Assembly (NCBI GenBank): GCA_019694835.1
Contig: JAIBBE010000174.1
Location: forward strand, 1 to 54,909
Reading direction: 5' to 3'
Length of the DNA stretch: 54,909 nt
DNA from: Fimbriimonadaceae bacterium
GTDB lineage: Bacteria > Armatimonadota > Fimbriimonadia > Fimbriimonadales > Fimbriimonadaceae
In this document: one piece after another, positions 33,321-41,904 of the stretch
How the letters are laid out: the number at the start of each line of letters is the position of its first letter
Position numbering within the stretch: the first letter of the stretch is position 1
Program-made: the position numbers and the translations under genes
Notes under the pieces: model-generated
The model's database searches: none
Told to the model about the DNA's origin: nothing
Seen by the model: only the letters and a program-made list of their open reading frames with translations

Positions 33321-34166
33321 ATGCACTTGCGCGTCCCGATTCGCAGCGACAAGCTCGCGATGTCCGTTGAGGTGAGCCTCGTCGCCTCCGTCACCACTCC
33401 CTTCCAAACCATCGACATTTATGACTCGGTGGCGTTCGGTCGGATGCTGCTGCTCGATGGTCATATCCAGTTGACCACCCTCGACGAGAAGGCGTATCAC
33501 GAGGCATTGGTTCAGATCCCGCTCGTTAACGTCGTGCTTCCCAAACGTGCCTTGGTCGTCGGTGGCGGTGATGGTGGTGTCATCCGGGAACTGTGCCGGT
33601 GGCCGTCGATCGAGCATATTGACATGGTCGAGATCGATGAAGAGGTCGTCCGGGTCTGTCGAAAGCACCTGGCCAAGGTGAGTTCCGGGGCGTTCGCCGA
33701 CCCCCGGGTTCATCTCCATGTGGGCGATGCCTTTGCGTTCGTCAGGGAGGCCACGCACCTCTATGATCTCATCGTCGTCGATTGCACCGACGTTTATGAG
33801 GAGGACGACGGTGGCCTGTCAGAGATGCTGTTCACCGATGAGTTCTATCAAGACTGCCGGTCATGTTTGAGTCCATCGGGGTTCGTGATTACCCAAGCTG
33901 ACAACTTGCTGTATTGCCCGTACAGTCTCCAAGGCATCCGAGAAGCGTTCGAACGGACGTTTTCGAACGTCGGCGACTACTGGGCGATGGTCCCTTCGTT
34001 TGGCGGCTTTTCCGGCTATTGTTGGGCGAGCATGGGACCAACAATCGCATCTCGCTTTGACGACCTCTTGCATCTGCATAAGCTGACTTTCGAGTACTTG
34101 TCGCCTCTGACCTACGACATGGCGATGCGACCGCTACCCTTCGGCTCTCGACTGATCACACCTTGA
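33321..34166 (+). CDS. speE: Polyamine aminopropyltransferase (spermidine synthase)
   Basis: 281 residues. It transfers aminopropyl from decarboxylated AdoMet to putrescine or a related amine. Seen are PFQTIDIYDSVAFGRMLLLDG, EKAYHEALVQIP, the AdoMet-binding ALVVGGGDGGVIRE and MVEIDEEVV. The acceptor motif usually read DxSDPxGPA is here VDCTDVYEEDDGGLSE, so the amine acceptor may differ from putrescine. ATG at 33321 gives the family N-terminus. A CACAAT box lies 6 bases upstream. Convergent with the thiolase gene (11-bp overlap). Confidence 0.9.
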   Translation: MHLRVPIRSDKLAMSVEVSLVASVTTPFQTIDIYDSVAFGRMLLLDGHIQLTTLDEKAYHEALVQIPLVNVVLPKRALVVGGGDGGVIRELCRWPSIEHIDMVEIDEEVVRVCRKHLAKVSSGAFADPRVHLHVGDAFAFVREATHLYDLIVVDCTDVYEEDDGGLSEMLFTDEFYQDCRSCLSPSGFVITQADNLLYCPYSLQGIREAFERTFSNVGDYWAMVPSFGGFSGYCWASMGPTIASRFDDLLHLHKLTFEYLSPLTYDMAMRPLPFGSRLITP

Positions 34167-35331
34167 GGAGGACGGCCGTAGCCTCGCCGCCACCGATGCA
34201 CGGAGTCGCGACCGCATAGCCGCCGCCGCGCCGCCGCAGTTCGTACAGTGCGGTGAGGATCAGCCGGGCACCGGTTGCGCCAATCGGGTGACCGAGGGCA
34301 ACGGCACCACCGTTCACATTGAGCTTCTCGTGGGGAATCCCGAGCTTGCGGGCGACGACGGTTGCGACGACGGCAAACGCCTCGTTGACCTCGAAAATCG
34401 CGATGTCGGCGACGGTCAGCCCGTGCTGGGCCAGCAATTTCTCGACCGCGAACGCGGGAGCCGTCGTAAACCACTCGGGTTCCTGGGCATGGGTGGCATA
34501 TCCAACGAGTTGGCCCAACGGGTTTATGCCTCGCTTTTCAGCTTCCGCTTTCGATCCGATCACCATCGCGGCCGCTCCGTCGTTGATTGAGCTTGCGTTG
34601 CCTGCGGTCGTGACGCCTTCCTTGTCGAAGGCGGCCCGCAGACTTGGTAGTTTGTCCGGATTTCCTCGGCCAGGCTCCTCATCCTGATCGAGCAGGATGG
34701 GATCGCCTTTCCGCTGAGGAATGCTGACCGCTACGATTTCCTCGGCATGGCGTCCGGCGGCCTGAGCGGCGGTTGCGCGGCGGTAGCTCTCGGCGGCGAA
34801 CGCGTCGAGTTCCTCGCGGCTGAAATCAAACTCCTTGGCGGTCTTGTCCCCGCAATTGCCCATGTGGACGTTGTGGTAGGGATCCCAGAGGCCGTCGTTG
34901 ATCATCGTGTCGATGATCGTTCCATTCCCCATTCGGTAACCGGCGCGCGCTTTGTCGAGCACGTACGGGGCGTTGGTCATCGACTCCATGCCACCTGCGA
35001 CTACCAAATTGGAATCACCCAGCTTGATCGCCTGAGCGGCGAGCATGGCCGCCTTCATGCCCGATCCGCAAACCTTGTTGATGGTCATGCAGGGAACACT
35101 GTTTGGCACACCTGCGCCAAGCGAAGCCTGACGCGCTGGGGCTTGGCCCATTCCACCGGTGAGCACGCATCCTATGATGACCTCGTCGATTTCGTCGCCC
35201 TTAAGTCCGGCTCGCTCCAGCGCCCCTTTGATAGCGATCGAACCAAGTTGCGGAGCCTTGAAGTCGGAGAGAGCTCCCTGGAATGCCCCGATGGGCGTCC
35301 TCGCGCCCGAGAAAATCATCACGTCTTGCAT
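34156..35331 (-). CDS. Acetyl-CoA acetyltransferase (thiolase)
   Basis: 391 residues, the length of biosynthetic thiolases (ThlA/AtoB/PhaA). The acyl Cys is in MTINKVCGSGMKAAMLA (about residue 88), the second set is in NVNGGAVALGHPIGATGAR (His) and AVATPCIGGGEATAVLL (Cys). MESMTNAPY and NEAFAVVA also fit. It condenses two acetyl-CoA or runs in reverse in fatty-acid breakdown; no neighbour tells which. A GGTATCCT box ends 7 bases before the ATG. Confidence 0.94.
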   Translation of the reverse strand: MQDVMIFSGARTPIGAFQGALSDFKAPQLGSIAIKGALERAGLKGDEIDEVIIGCVLTGGMGQAPARQASLGAGVPNSVPCMTINKVCGSGMKAAMLAAQAIKLGDSNLVVAGGMESMTNAPYVLDKARAGYRMGNGTIIDTMINDGLWDPYHNVHMGNCGDKTAKEFDFSREELDAFAAESYRRATAAQAAGRHAEEIVAVSIPQRKGDPILLDQDEEPGRGNPDKLPSLRAAFDKEGVTTAGNASSINDGAAAMVIGSKAEAEKRGINPLGQLVGYATHAQEPEWFTTAPAFAVEKLLAQHGLTVADIAIFEVNEAFAVVATVVARKLGIPHEKLNVNGGAVALGHPIGATGARLILTALYELRRRGGGYAVATPCIGGGEATAVLLKV

Positions 35332-35338
35332 TAAATGG

Positions 35339-35344
35339 AGGATA
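35339..35344 (-). promoter_or_regulatory. -10-like box of the thiolase gene
   Basis: Minus-strand GGTATCCT, TATCCT ending 7 bases before the ATG at 35331. Confidence 0.4.
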
Positions 35345-35360
35345 CCGGAGCGAACTCGCG

Positions 35361-35506
35361 GAGCGCGGACTTCAGTCCGCCTTTGGACCTCGGACTTCAG
35401 TCCGCAGTGGGAAGCCGAATGCTCCCTTCGACCTCAGACTCGCTACTCAAATTTATTGATGGTGGACTTAAGTCCAGAGTCCAAAGGCGGACTGAAGTCC
35501 GCGCTC
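35361..35506. repeat. Nested inverted repeats of the GGACTTCAGTCC type
   Basis: Four palindromes: 35365-35380 (GCGGACTTCAGTCCGC), 35391-35405, 35464-35475 and 35487-35502. In addition, 28 bases at 35361-35388 are the exact reverse complement of 35479-35506, so the whole block folds into one large hairpin. It fills the space between fpg-like gene and thiolase gene and ends exactly at the stop codon of the former. Likely a REP/BIME-type mRNA element. Confidence 0.8.
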
Positions 35507-36394
35507 CTAGTCGTCGGCGAAAGCCCTGGGCCAGTCGTCTCTTAACAGCCGCGAGAGGGCGCGATCAGCCAGGATGCGGCCCTCGTTCTGGCAAACCGCA
35601 CAGTAGTTGGTCTCGTTGTCGGCATAAACGATCCGCTGGATCGGCTTGCCGCAAACCGGACACGGCTTGCCGAACTTGCCATGAGCCGCGAAGTCGGGAC
35701 GAAACGCGGTGATTTGGCCGGAGCCGGGGAATCGTTCGCCAAACTCCTTGCGCAGGCGGTCTGTCCAAGTCGCAAGGGTTCCTCTCACGGCATCGAAAAG
35801 GCGTGCGATCTCGCCTTGATCTAGAGATTTCGTCAGTCGCATGGGGGAGAGCCGAGCCGCATGGAGGATCTCGTCCGAGTATGCGTTGCCAATGCCCGAA
35901 AACCGGGAGGGCTGGGTGAGCGCGCGCTTGAGCGTTCGGTTCTCTTCCGTCAACGCTCCTTCGAATTGCTCCAGGGTCATATCGAGAGGTTCGAGACCGC
36001 CAGGATCGTGGGAAGCCAAACCGCTTGAGCCAGCTACCAAGTGCAGCGACGCCCGCTTCTTGCTGCTCGCTTCGGTCAGGATCAGCATGCCATTCGGAAA
36101 GGTGAACGTGGCGAGCGTGATTTTGCCAGGTGGGCCGGTTCCCTTCTCCTTCCATAGAAGACGCCCGGCGATCATCAGGTGGATGACCAAGTACAAATCG
36201 CCCTCAAAGCCCAACACGATGCGCTTGCCCAGACGCTCGACACTCTCGACCCTGTGGCCAAGGAGCGTCTCCATCGGTGGGTCGAAAGTGCGAACGACAA
36301 AGAGCGAGACGGCCCGAAAGCCTTCCAACGACTGTCCGACAATCCTGGCCCGCAATGCCTCGACATAGACCGTGATGTCCGGTAGCTCTGGCAT
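35507..36394 (-). CDS. Fpg/Nei family DNA glycosylase
   Basis: 295 residues. The N-terminal [14 protein letters not shown] carries the catalytic Pro2 and Glu3 (the usual PELPE is PELPD here). [10 protein letters not shown] holds the conserved Lys, [18 protein letters not shown] is the H2TH motif, and the zinc finger is CPVC-x16-CAVC. The usual Arg-Gly-Thr in the finger is replaced by DNETNYC, which marks a less-studied subgroup. It excises oxidised bases. A GGTAGCCT box ends 6 bases before the ATG. Confidence 0.9.
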   Translation of the reverse strand: MPELPDITVYVEALRARIVGQSLEGFRAVSLFVVRTFDPPMETLLGHRVESVERLGKRIVLGFEGDLYLVIHLMIAGRLLWKEKGTGPPGKITLATFTFPNGMLILTEASSKKRASLHLVAGSSGLASHDPGGLEPLDMTLEQFEGALTEENRTLKRALTQPSRFSGIGNAYSDEILHAARLSPMRLTKSLDQGEIARLFDAVRGTLATWTDRLRKEFGERFPGSGQITAFRPDFAAHGKFGKPCPVCGKPIQRIVYADNETNYCAVCQNEGRILADRALSRLLRDDWPRAFADD

Positions 36395-36400
36395 GGTTGG

Positions 36401-36406
36401 AGGCTA
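36401..36406 (-). promoter_or_regulatory. -10-like box of the Fpg-like gene
   Basis: Minus-strand GGTAGCCT, TAGCCT ending 6 bases before the ATG at 36394. Confidence 0.4.
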
Positions 36407-36490
36407 CCCCCGAAAGAAAACCTGAGAAGTCCCTCAAGTTTCCAGAAGAGGGTGCCGAATATCTAGACGGGCCTCATGCCCGGAGACCGT

Positions 36491-37312
36491 ATGTACGAAG
36501 CCTATTGGGGACTTAGCGAAACACCATTCAGCCTCACGCCGGACCCGAGGTTCCTTTACCTCAGCCGCGCTCACGAGGACGCGCTCATGATGATGCACTA
36601 CGCCGTGACACGAAACAAGGGTGCGGCGATGCTCACCGGAGATATTGGTCTCGGAAAGACCACCGTTAGCCGGAAACTCATTGAGCTGCTCGATCCCGTG
36701 TCAACGCGGATGGTCTTGATCGTCAACCCGATCTTGACTCCCACGCAAATGCTGCAGGAGATCTTGACTCAACTCGACGATCCGACCATGAGCAGGAACC
36801 GGCAGGTCTTGGTGCAGGCCCTCCACAACAAACTCGTACAAATGTATGACCACGGACAGCGCGCGGTCTTGCTGATCGACGAGGCTCACCTCATTCGTGC
36901 GCTGGGCTCCTTTGAGGAATTGCGACTTCTTCTGAACTGCCAGATGAACGACCAATTCCTGATCAGTTTGCTGCTGTTCGGCCAGACAGAGCTGCGGAAG
37001 AAGATCAGTAAGGTTCCCGCACTCGAACAGCGGCTCGCGGTGCGACACACCTTGAAACCGCTCGATGTTCAAGAGACTGATGAGATGATTCTTCACCGCC
37101 TGCGTGTGGCGGGCTATACGGGTGAGAAGAGCCCCTTCTCGCCCGACGCGATCTTCCAACTCCACAAATTTACGGGAGGCACCCCGCGCCTCGCCAGCCA
37201 GATCGCCGATAACGCCCTGCTCATGGGCATGGTTCAGAAAGTGAAGCTGATTGATGGCTTCCTTATGCACCAAGTCATTAACGAGTATCAGGGGATCCAG
37301 GAGGCAGCATGA
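36491..37312 (+). CDS. ExeA/GspA-like AAA ATPase of the pilus cluster
   Basis: 273 residues starting MYEAYWGLSETPFSLTPDP, the typical start of ExeA-type ATPases. Walker A is TGDIGLGKTTVSRK and Walker B is RAVLLIDEAHLI; GGTPRLASQIADNAL is the sensor helix. ExeA helps insert the secretin, and MshM-like forms sit in pilus loci. ATG at 36491 has GGAG 5 bases upstream; an ATG at 36476 is possible. It overlaps the next gene by 4 bp and leads the pilM-N-O-P cluster. Confidence 0.85.
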   Translation: MYEAYWGLSETPFSLTPDPRFLYLSRAHEDALMMMHYAVTRNKGAAMLTGDIGLGKTTVSRKLIELLDPVSTRMVLIVNPILTPTQMLQEILTQLDDPTMSRNRQVLVQALHNKLVQMYDHGQRAVLLIDEAHLIRALGSFEELRLLLNCQMNDQFLISLLLFGQTELRKKISKVPALEQRLAVRHTLKPLDVQETDEMILHRLRVAGYTGEKSPFSPDAIFQLHKFTGGTPRLASQIADNALLMGMVQKVKLIDGFLMHQVINEYQGIQEAA

Positions 37313-37857
37313 ATCTCGCCGACGCGATTCGCCAAGCCGCCCTCGGGCAGCGCAAGCTTCAGAAGCAGCCACCTCCGCCTCCGATCGAACCCGAAGAAGA
37401 TAACGCCGTGGACGCCGAAGAAATCACGCCTGTACTGCAACTGCAAGACTCGACTGAGCAGCCGACGCTTGATGACGATGAGCTCGCCATCGACCCTGAG
37501 ATGCTCTCTGCCGCCGCCGCAGCAGCCGCTGCGGCAGCCGCCCAGTTCGATCAGGGTTCAGGATATCCGGAGCCGATGTCTGCTCAGATTCCGCAGAACG
37601 CGGTTCGCCTTGAGTTGTTCCTTACGCCGGAGCAAATGAACCTCATGCTGCGCGCCGTCATGACCAGCCACCACTCGGTGATGACGCTTCGCGAAGCCGC
37701 TGCCTATCTCCGCATGACGACCGGAACTCTTGAGCGAATGGCCCAGGATCACGAAGTTCCTGCTTTCGTGATCGATGGTCGCTGGCGTTTCCCTAAACCT
37801 GCACTCGATGAATGGCTTGCGATCCGAGCCCTCAAGGGAGACAGAGATGTCGCTTAG
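37309..37857 (+). CDS. Excisionase-type HTH protein in the pilus operon
   Basis: 182 residues. A charged, Pro-rich N-terminus and a poly-Ala run lead to an HTH_17 (MerR-like excisionase) domain: MTLREAAAYLRMTTGTLERM and then VPAFVIDGRWRFPKPALDEWL. Such domains bind DNA, but in this operon it could also be an adaptor. It overlaps its neighbours on both sides (4 and 11 bp), so all are cotranslated. The role is not known. Confidence 0.7.
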   Translation: MNLADAIRQAALGQRKLQKQPPPPPIEPEEDNAVDAEEITPVLQLQDSTEQPTLDDDELAIDPEMLSAAAAAAAAAAAQFDQGSGYPEPMSAQIPQNAVRLELFLTPEQMNLMLRAVMTSHHSVMTLREAAAYLRMTTGTLERMAQDHEVPAFVIDGRWRFPKPALDEWLAIRALKGDRDVA

Positions 37858-38935
37858 CCCATTCCGGAAGAAGAACTATGTCGGCCTCGACTTGGGACAT
37901 TACACGCTCAAAGTCGTCCAGCTTGAACGCAGCGCCAATGGTTTCAAAGTGGCCAAGCGCGACGAAGTGCTGACTCCTCCAAACAGCATAAAAGATGGAG
38001 TCATCATCGACAACGATGCCATCGTGTCGGCTCTCCGTCAGCTGATGAAGCAGGCTCATATCGGTGCAACCAGCGCCGTCATCTCCGTCGAAGGGGGCAG
38101 TGTCGTCGTTCGCAATGTCCGCATTCCGAAGATGCCGGAAGCGACCCTGCGCAAGTCGATCAAATTCGAAGCTGGTCGCTACGTCCCAACATCGGTAGAC
38201 GACAGTTACATTGAGTTCGAGATCATCGGCTACCCTGACGATGCCCAAATGGACGTCCTGATTGTGGCCGCTCCCAAAGACATCGTCCAGAGCCGCATTC
38301 GGGCTTGCCACGAAGCCGGTTTGGAAGTCGAGGTAGTCGACATCGCTCCCTTTGCCGCCTATCGTGCTCTCGTGGAAGCTGATCCGGCAGCCGACTACGC
38401 GAACCAAACGATCGCGCTCGTCGATATCGGAGCGATGACGACCAGCGTTTCCGTGATTGCCAAGAACGTCTTCAGCATGACTCGCTCCATTCCGCATGGC
38501 GGAGGCACCTTTACAGAGGCGCTAAAGACGTACTTTAAGCTCTCTGATCAAGATGCCGAGGCTGGTAAGTGTCAACTCGATTTGCATGAGCTCATCAATG
38601 ACGAGAAGCCCAGTGAAAATCCCCCACTTCGCGTTCTTCAACCGCACATCGACGAACTGATTCGCGAGATTCGTCGCTCGCTGAACTACTATCAATCGCA
38701 GCAGACTGAATCAGGGCAGCCGAATCCGGTCACCTCCCTTGTCCTATCAGGAGGTACCGGTAAGATGCACGGCTTAGCCGATTACATGACCAAGAAATTG
38801 GGGATGCCGGTGACGCCCGTCGCGATCTTCGACAACCCACGCTTCAGCTATCTAGGAACCGACGACCCTGGCAGCGGTCTCGAACTCTCCGTGGCATCTG
38901 GATTGGCCATGCGAGCATTTTCGAAAGCTGCATAG
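37847..38935 (+). CDS. pilM: Type IV pilus assembly ATPase-fold protein PilM
   Basis: 362 residues with the actin-like fold of PilM: KNYVGLDLGHYTLKVVQLER at the N-terminus, then RNVRIPKMPEATLRKSIKFE (binding to the PilN tail), VALVDIGAMTTSVSV and LVLSGGTGKMHGLADYM. PilM sits on the inside of the inner membrane and holds PilN. ATG at 37847 overlaps the HTH gene by 11 bp. Followed by pilN after 9 bases. Confidence 0.93.
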   Translation: MSLSPFRKKNYVGLDLGHYTLKVVQLERSANGFKVAKRDEVLTPPNSIKDGVIIDNDAIVSALRQLMKQAHIGATSAVISVEGGSVVVRNVRIPKMPEATLRKSIKFEAGRYVPTSVDDSYIEFEIIGYPDDAQMDVLIVAAPKDIVQSRIRACHEAGLEVEVVDIAPFAAYRALVEADPAADYANQTIALVDIGAMTTSVSVIAKNVFSMTRSIPHGGGTFTEALKTYFKLSDQDAEAGKCQLDLHELINDEKPSENPPLRVLQPHIDELIREIRRSLNYYQSQQTESGQPNPVTSLVLSGGTGKMHGLADYMTKKLGMPVTPVAIFDNPRFSYLGTDDPGSGLELSVASGLAMRAFSKAA

Positions 38936-38944
38936 GAGCACGCC

Positions 38945-39541
38945 ATGCCACTGATCAACTTAATTCAAGAACAGCAATCGGGATCAAGGCTTCGCGAGCG
39001 AAAGGCTCGAGCATACTTCCTCGCTTTCGCAGGCATCCTATCAGCTTCCGTGATGGGTTTTGGGTACTTTTGGGTGGAAACCGATCGTGCTCAGCGAGAG
39101 CAGGAAACTCTCAAGAAGCAGGTCGCGCGATTGGAGCCCATGGTCAAAGCCATTGATGGCAACAATGCTCAACTAAGCATCCTGTCCCCCAAGCTGACCA
39201 CTTTGGAGGATGCTCAGGTATCGACGGACCGATGGATCAAGATCCTTGAGCACCTGACGCGCAACACACCTCAGGACGTCTGGCTAACGAACATTCGGTG
39301 CGTCGCAACTGATCCGACCAAACCGGTCGCCTTGACCCTTATCGGAATCAGCACTTCTCAAGACAGTGTCGCAGATTTTCTCATTCGCTTGCAATCCTCG
39401 CCTGATCTGGTGAACGTCACGCTCAAACTGACCCAAGAAAAATTCGTGGACTCCAAGAAGGCAATCGAGTTCGAAATCTCAGCTGAGTTGCAGGGCACAG
39501 AACCAGAGAAACCGAAGGCGGAGAAGAAGGAAAACGCATGA
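38945..39541 (+). CDS. pilN: Type IV pilus assembly protein PilN
   Basis: 198 residues. The short N-terminal cytoplasmic tail MPLINLIQEQQSGSRLRERK has the INL-type motif that enters PilM. One membrane helix follows (AYFLAFAGILSASVMGFGYF), then a coiled coil and a fold with IKILEHLTRNTPQDVWLTNI. It overlaps pilO by 4 bp. Confidence 0.88.
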   Translation: MPLINLIQEQQSGSRLRERKARAYFLAFAGILSASVMGFGYFWVETDRAQREQETLKKQVARLEPMVKAIDGNNAQLSILSPKLTTLEDAQVSTDRWIKILEHLTRNTPQDVWLTNIRCVATDPTKPVALTLIGISTSQDSVADFLIRLQSSPDLVNVTLKLTQEKFVDSKKAIEFEISAELQGTEPEKPKAEKKENA

Positions 39542-40203
39542 ACAGCGGCCCCAACCCTACAACTTTCCTCATCCTTGCCGCAGCCGCACTGGTTGCCGGC
39601 GGGAGCGCGATTTACTATCAAAGCACACAACTCTCGGATGCAGAGAGCAGCATTTCGGCTTTGAAGAAGAAACTCCGAGACGAGAAGCAGACCGCGCTCG
39701 AAGTTACGACCACCGGAGATAAAGTTGCTGAGTCTCAGCAGCGCCTCGATCATCTCGAGCAGGGCGTCCCGGAACTCGCCTACATTCCCACGATGCTGAC
39801 CGAACTGGAAAATGTCGGCCGTAAAGACGGCATCATTGTCCTCGGCGTTCGGCCCATCCAAAAACCTGCAGACAAATCAAAGGATGGCAAGCCTAAGAAG
39901 CAATCCTACGAGGAACTGAACATCGAGGTCAAGGGGCGTGGCGATTACCAAGCGGTGAGCAGGTTTCTATCTTCATTACGAGCATTTCCAAAGATTGTGG
40001 CGGTTCGGACGCTCACACTATCACCTAAAACTTCCGAGATGGAAAAGGACCGATTTGCAAGTCCGATGTTGGACGCCACCGTGGAAATTCGTGCTTTTCT
40101 CTTTCCCGAGACCCCGCCAAAGCAAGTTGCTTCTGGGTCGGAGAGTAAGACGATGGATCGACGCGGCGTTGCCGACCAGATGGTCGAGCCACCCAAGAAC
40201 TGA
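39538..40203 (+). CDS. pilO: Type IV pilus assembly protein PilO
   Basis: 221 residues: one N-terminal helix (TFLILAAAALVAGGSAIYY), a coiled coil (AESSISALKKKLRDEKQ), and a periplasmic ferredoxin-like domain with NIEVKGRGDYQAVSRFLSSL. PilO pairs with PilN in the alignment complex across the periplasm. Ten bases separate it from the next gene. Confidence 0.87.
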   Translation: MNSGPNPTTFLILAAAALVAGGSAIYYQSTQLSDAESSISALKKKLRDEKQTALEVTTTGDKVAESQQRLDHLEQGVPELAYIPTMLTELENVGRKDGIIVLGVRPIQKPADKSKDGKPKKQSYEELNIEVKGRGDYQAVSRFLSSLRAFPKIVAVRTLTLSPKTSEMEKDRFASPMLDATVEIRAFLFPETPPKQVASGSESKTMDRRGVADQMVEPPKN

Positions 40204-40212
40204 GAAGATAAT

Positions 40213-40986
40213 ATGGAGAAATCAAACACTGAAATCCCGGCGTCCGGCGGAAAGGATAAGCAGAAGCTCATCATTGTCGGCGTACTTGGCGTCCTTGTGA
40301 TCGGCATTGGAGCCTTCCAGTTCATGGGCGGCGAGCCAGCGAAGAAGCCAGTGGCTAAGAAGTCGACATCAGATCCGGATTCGAAGAAACCATCAGATTC
40401 GGCAGAGCCGGTAGACGAGAAGAAGATCGACTTGGGACGCCTGATCGCAGGCAATCTGCCTCCGCGTGACCCGTTCCGTCCCGTTGACATTCCCGCGGTT
40501 CCCGACCCGAAGCCGTCGAGTCAACCTGGGGAAACCGAGAAGCCTGAGAAGGTCGAGCAAGCCCCGCCCAAGTCGGAACCAACTCCCTCGGGTCCCCGCA
40601 GCACCGGAGCGATGCGGCCGCCGAGCATGTCTGGTCAAGCACCGTTAAACCCAATGGGAGGTCTTCCCCCCGCAGGCGCGATCGGCGCTGGACCCGGCAT
40701 GGCTATCCAAGCTGGGACGCCGCTTAGACAACCTGGCGAGCCCGCATACAGTGTAGCCGGTGTCGTCATTGGCAAGGAAAGGATGGTTGTCTTGCAGGAT
40801 GATAACGGTAACCAACGACTCGTAAAGTTGGGCGAGAAGATCGATCCAGACAATCGCATTGTCGATATCGACAGAGGTGGCAAGGTCAAAGTGCGCAACG
40901 GAAAGAAGACGATGGAACTCCCTGCAGTACCCGCGGAAACTCCAAAGCCGGGTTCGCCCAATACTCAAGGCCAACCCACCTTCTAA
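40213..40986 (+). CDS. PilP-like pilus alignment protein
   Basis: 257 residues with a membrane helix (LIIVGVLGVLVIGIGAFQF), a Lys/Pro-rich linker, PPRDPFRPVDIPA, and a C-terminal small beta domain: YSVAGVVIGKERMVVLQDDN and LVKLGEKIDPDNRIVDID, which is the PilP fold that contacts the secretin PilQ. PilP proper is usually a lipoprotein; this one has a helix in its place. No pilQ follows, since a convergent gene starts after it. Confidence 0.75.
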   Translation: MEKSNTEIPASGGKDKQKLIIVGVLGVLVIGIGAFQFMGGEPAKKPVAKKSTSDPDSKKPSDSAEPVDEKKIDLGRLIAGNLPPRDPFRPVDIPAVPDPKPSSQPGETEKPEKVEQAPPKSEPTPSGPRSTGAMRPPSMSGQAPLNPMGGLPPAGAIGAGPGMAIQAGTPLRQPGEPAYSVAGVVIGKERMVVLQDDNGNQRLVKLGEKIDPDNRIVDIDRGGKVKVRNGKKTMELPAVPAETPKPGSPNTQGQPTF

Positions 40987-41005
40987 ACTTCCATACATGA
41001 CCAAC

Positions 41006-41040
41006 GGCCACTTAGTGAACTTACTGAGTGGCTTTGCGTT
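41006..41040. terminator. Terminator between the pil operon and the ThpR-like gene
   Basis: GCCACTTAGT pairs with ACTGAGTGGC (one T-G wobble) around GAACTT, with TTTGCGTT behind it on the plus strand. It lies between two convergent genes. Confidence 0.7.
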
Positions 41041-41581
41041 AACTCGTTGCTTCGGCAAGCCGTACGTATTGAGCTCCACTGGCGCTCAGCAAGCTCTCGT
41101 AAAGCACCATTCCCTCCAGTGTAAAAGATAAGTTGGGCGGCTTCACTCTCGAGGCGTCAATCGTTACCCCGCGGCGGGATCGGGCCACGGTGACGTGGAG
41201 GATATTCGGCTGAAAAACTCTACGCATTCTTGTAGGACTATTGTCGCCCTCTGTGGATGTTACATCACCCACGAGCAGGGACAGAGGCGCCACTCGGGTA
41301 ACCAAAGACTCCAGTTCCTGAACCCCGGCCAGGAGGTCCAGAGCTAATGCTGAACGGCCCCGAATCACGAATTGTCCTACCCGAACTTGTAGCGGGATCC
41401 ACTGCAGCTGATTCACAGAATGGACCAAAAGCTGCAAGCCTTGATCCGAAACAGACGGCATGAAGTTCAACGTCACATGAAGATCCTGTGGTCTCAAGAT
41501 CCTCACGCCTACAGGTTCAAGGTCTGATCGTGCCCATTCGGCCAAGGCTTGCCCCGTTTCAAAGGGAACGGGGCAAGCCAA
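41039..41581 (-). CDS. 2',3'-cyclic phosphodiesterase-like protein (ThpR/LigT)
   Basis: 180 residues from TTG at 41581. The two catalytic His motifs HxT are in DLHVTLNF and ILHVTVAR, as in ThpR (2'-5' RNA ligase-like). The family usually starts MRLFLA; here the codons for HRLFLACPVP extend upstream of the TTG, but no ATG, GTG or TTG lies there before a stop. The start may be TTG coupled to the stop of the small gene just upstream, or a rare ATC at 41629. The role in RNA metabolism is inference from the family. Confidence 0.75.
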   Translation of the reverse strand: MACPVPFETGQALAEWARSDLEPVGVRILRPQDLHVTLNFMPSVSDQGLQLLVHSVNQLQWIPLQVRVGQFVIRGRSALALDLLAGVQELESLVTRVAPLSLLVGDVTSTEGDNSPTRMRRVFQPNILHVTVARSRRGVTIDASRVKPPNLSFTLEGMVLYESLLSASGAQYVRLAEATS

Positions 41582-41606
41582 GAATAATCGATGCCCGTGA
41601 TCGCCC

Positions 41607-41807
41607 TTAAAGGTGCTGCTGTTGGCGATGCCTTACCTCTGGTCTCACCGAAACATCGCTTGGACTTCCCTGCTTGAAAGTAACGACGTCCTCTTGGTCG
41701 GTGGTGGGATGATCGCTGGCGGCTAACTTGCGAGCCTCAACGCTCTCCCGCATTCTCTCATTCTTCTTGTCCTTCCGTTCTCCGCCCTTTTTTCTGGGAT
41801 GTGACAT
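41607..41807 (-). CDS. Small basic protein of unknown function
   Basis: 66 residues, very rich in Lys, Arg and Glu at the N-terminus (MSHPRKKGGERKDKKNER). A perfect GGAGG lies 6 bases before the ATG, which makes it one of the best-started small frames in the window. It ends 26 bases before the ThpR-like start and probably shares its transcript. No family recognised; it may bind nucleic acid. Confidence 0.65.
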   Translation of the reverse strand: MSHPRKKGGERKDKKNERMRESVEARKLAASDHPTTDQEDVVTFKQGSPSDVSVRPEVRHRQQQHL

Positions 41808-41904
41808 TTTCGTCCTCCAATCTCACCCTGTGACTCTCCCAATTCACTTTACTCCTATTTCGAAGACAATCAGGTGCTGGCGTGGGGTCATTTTTGAGGG
41901 CATT

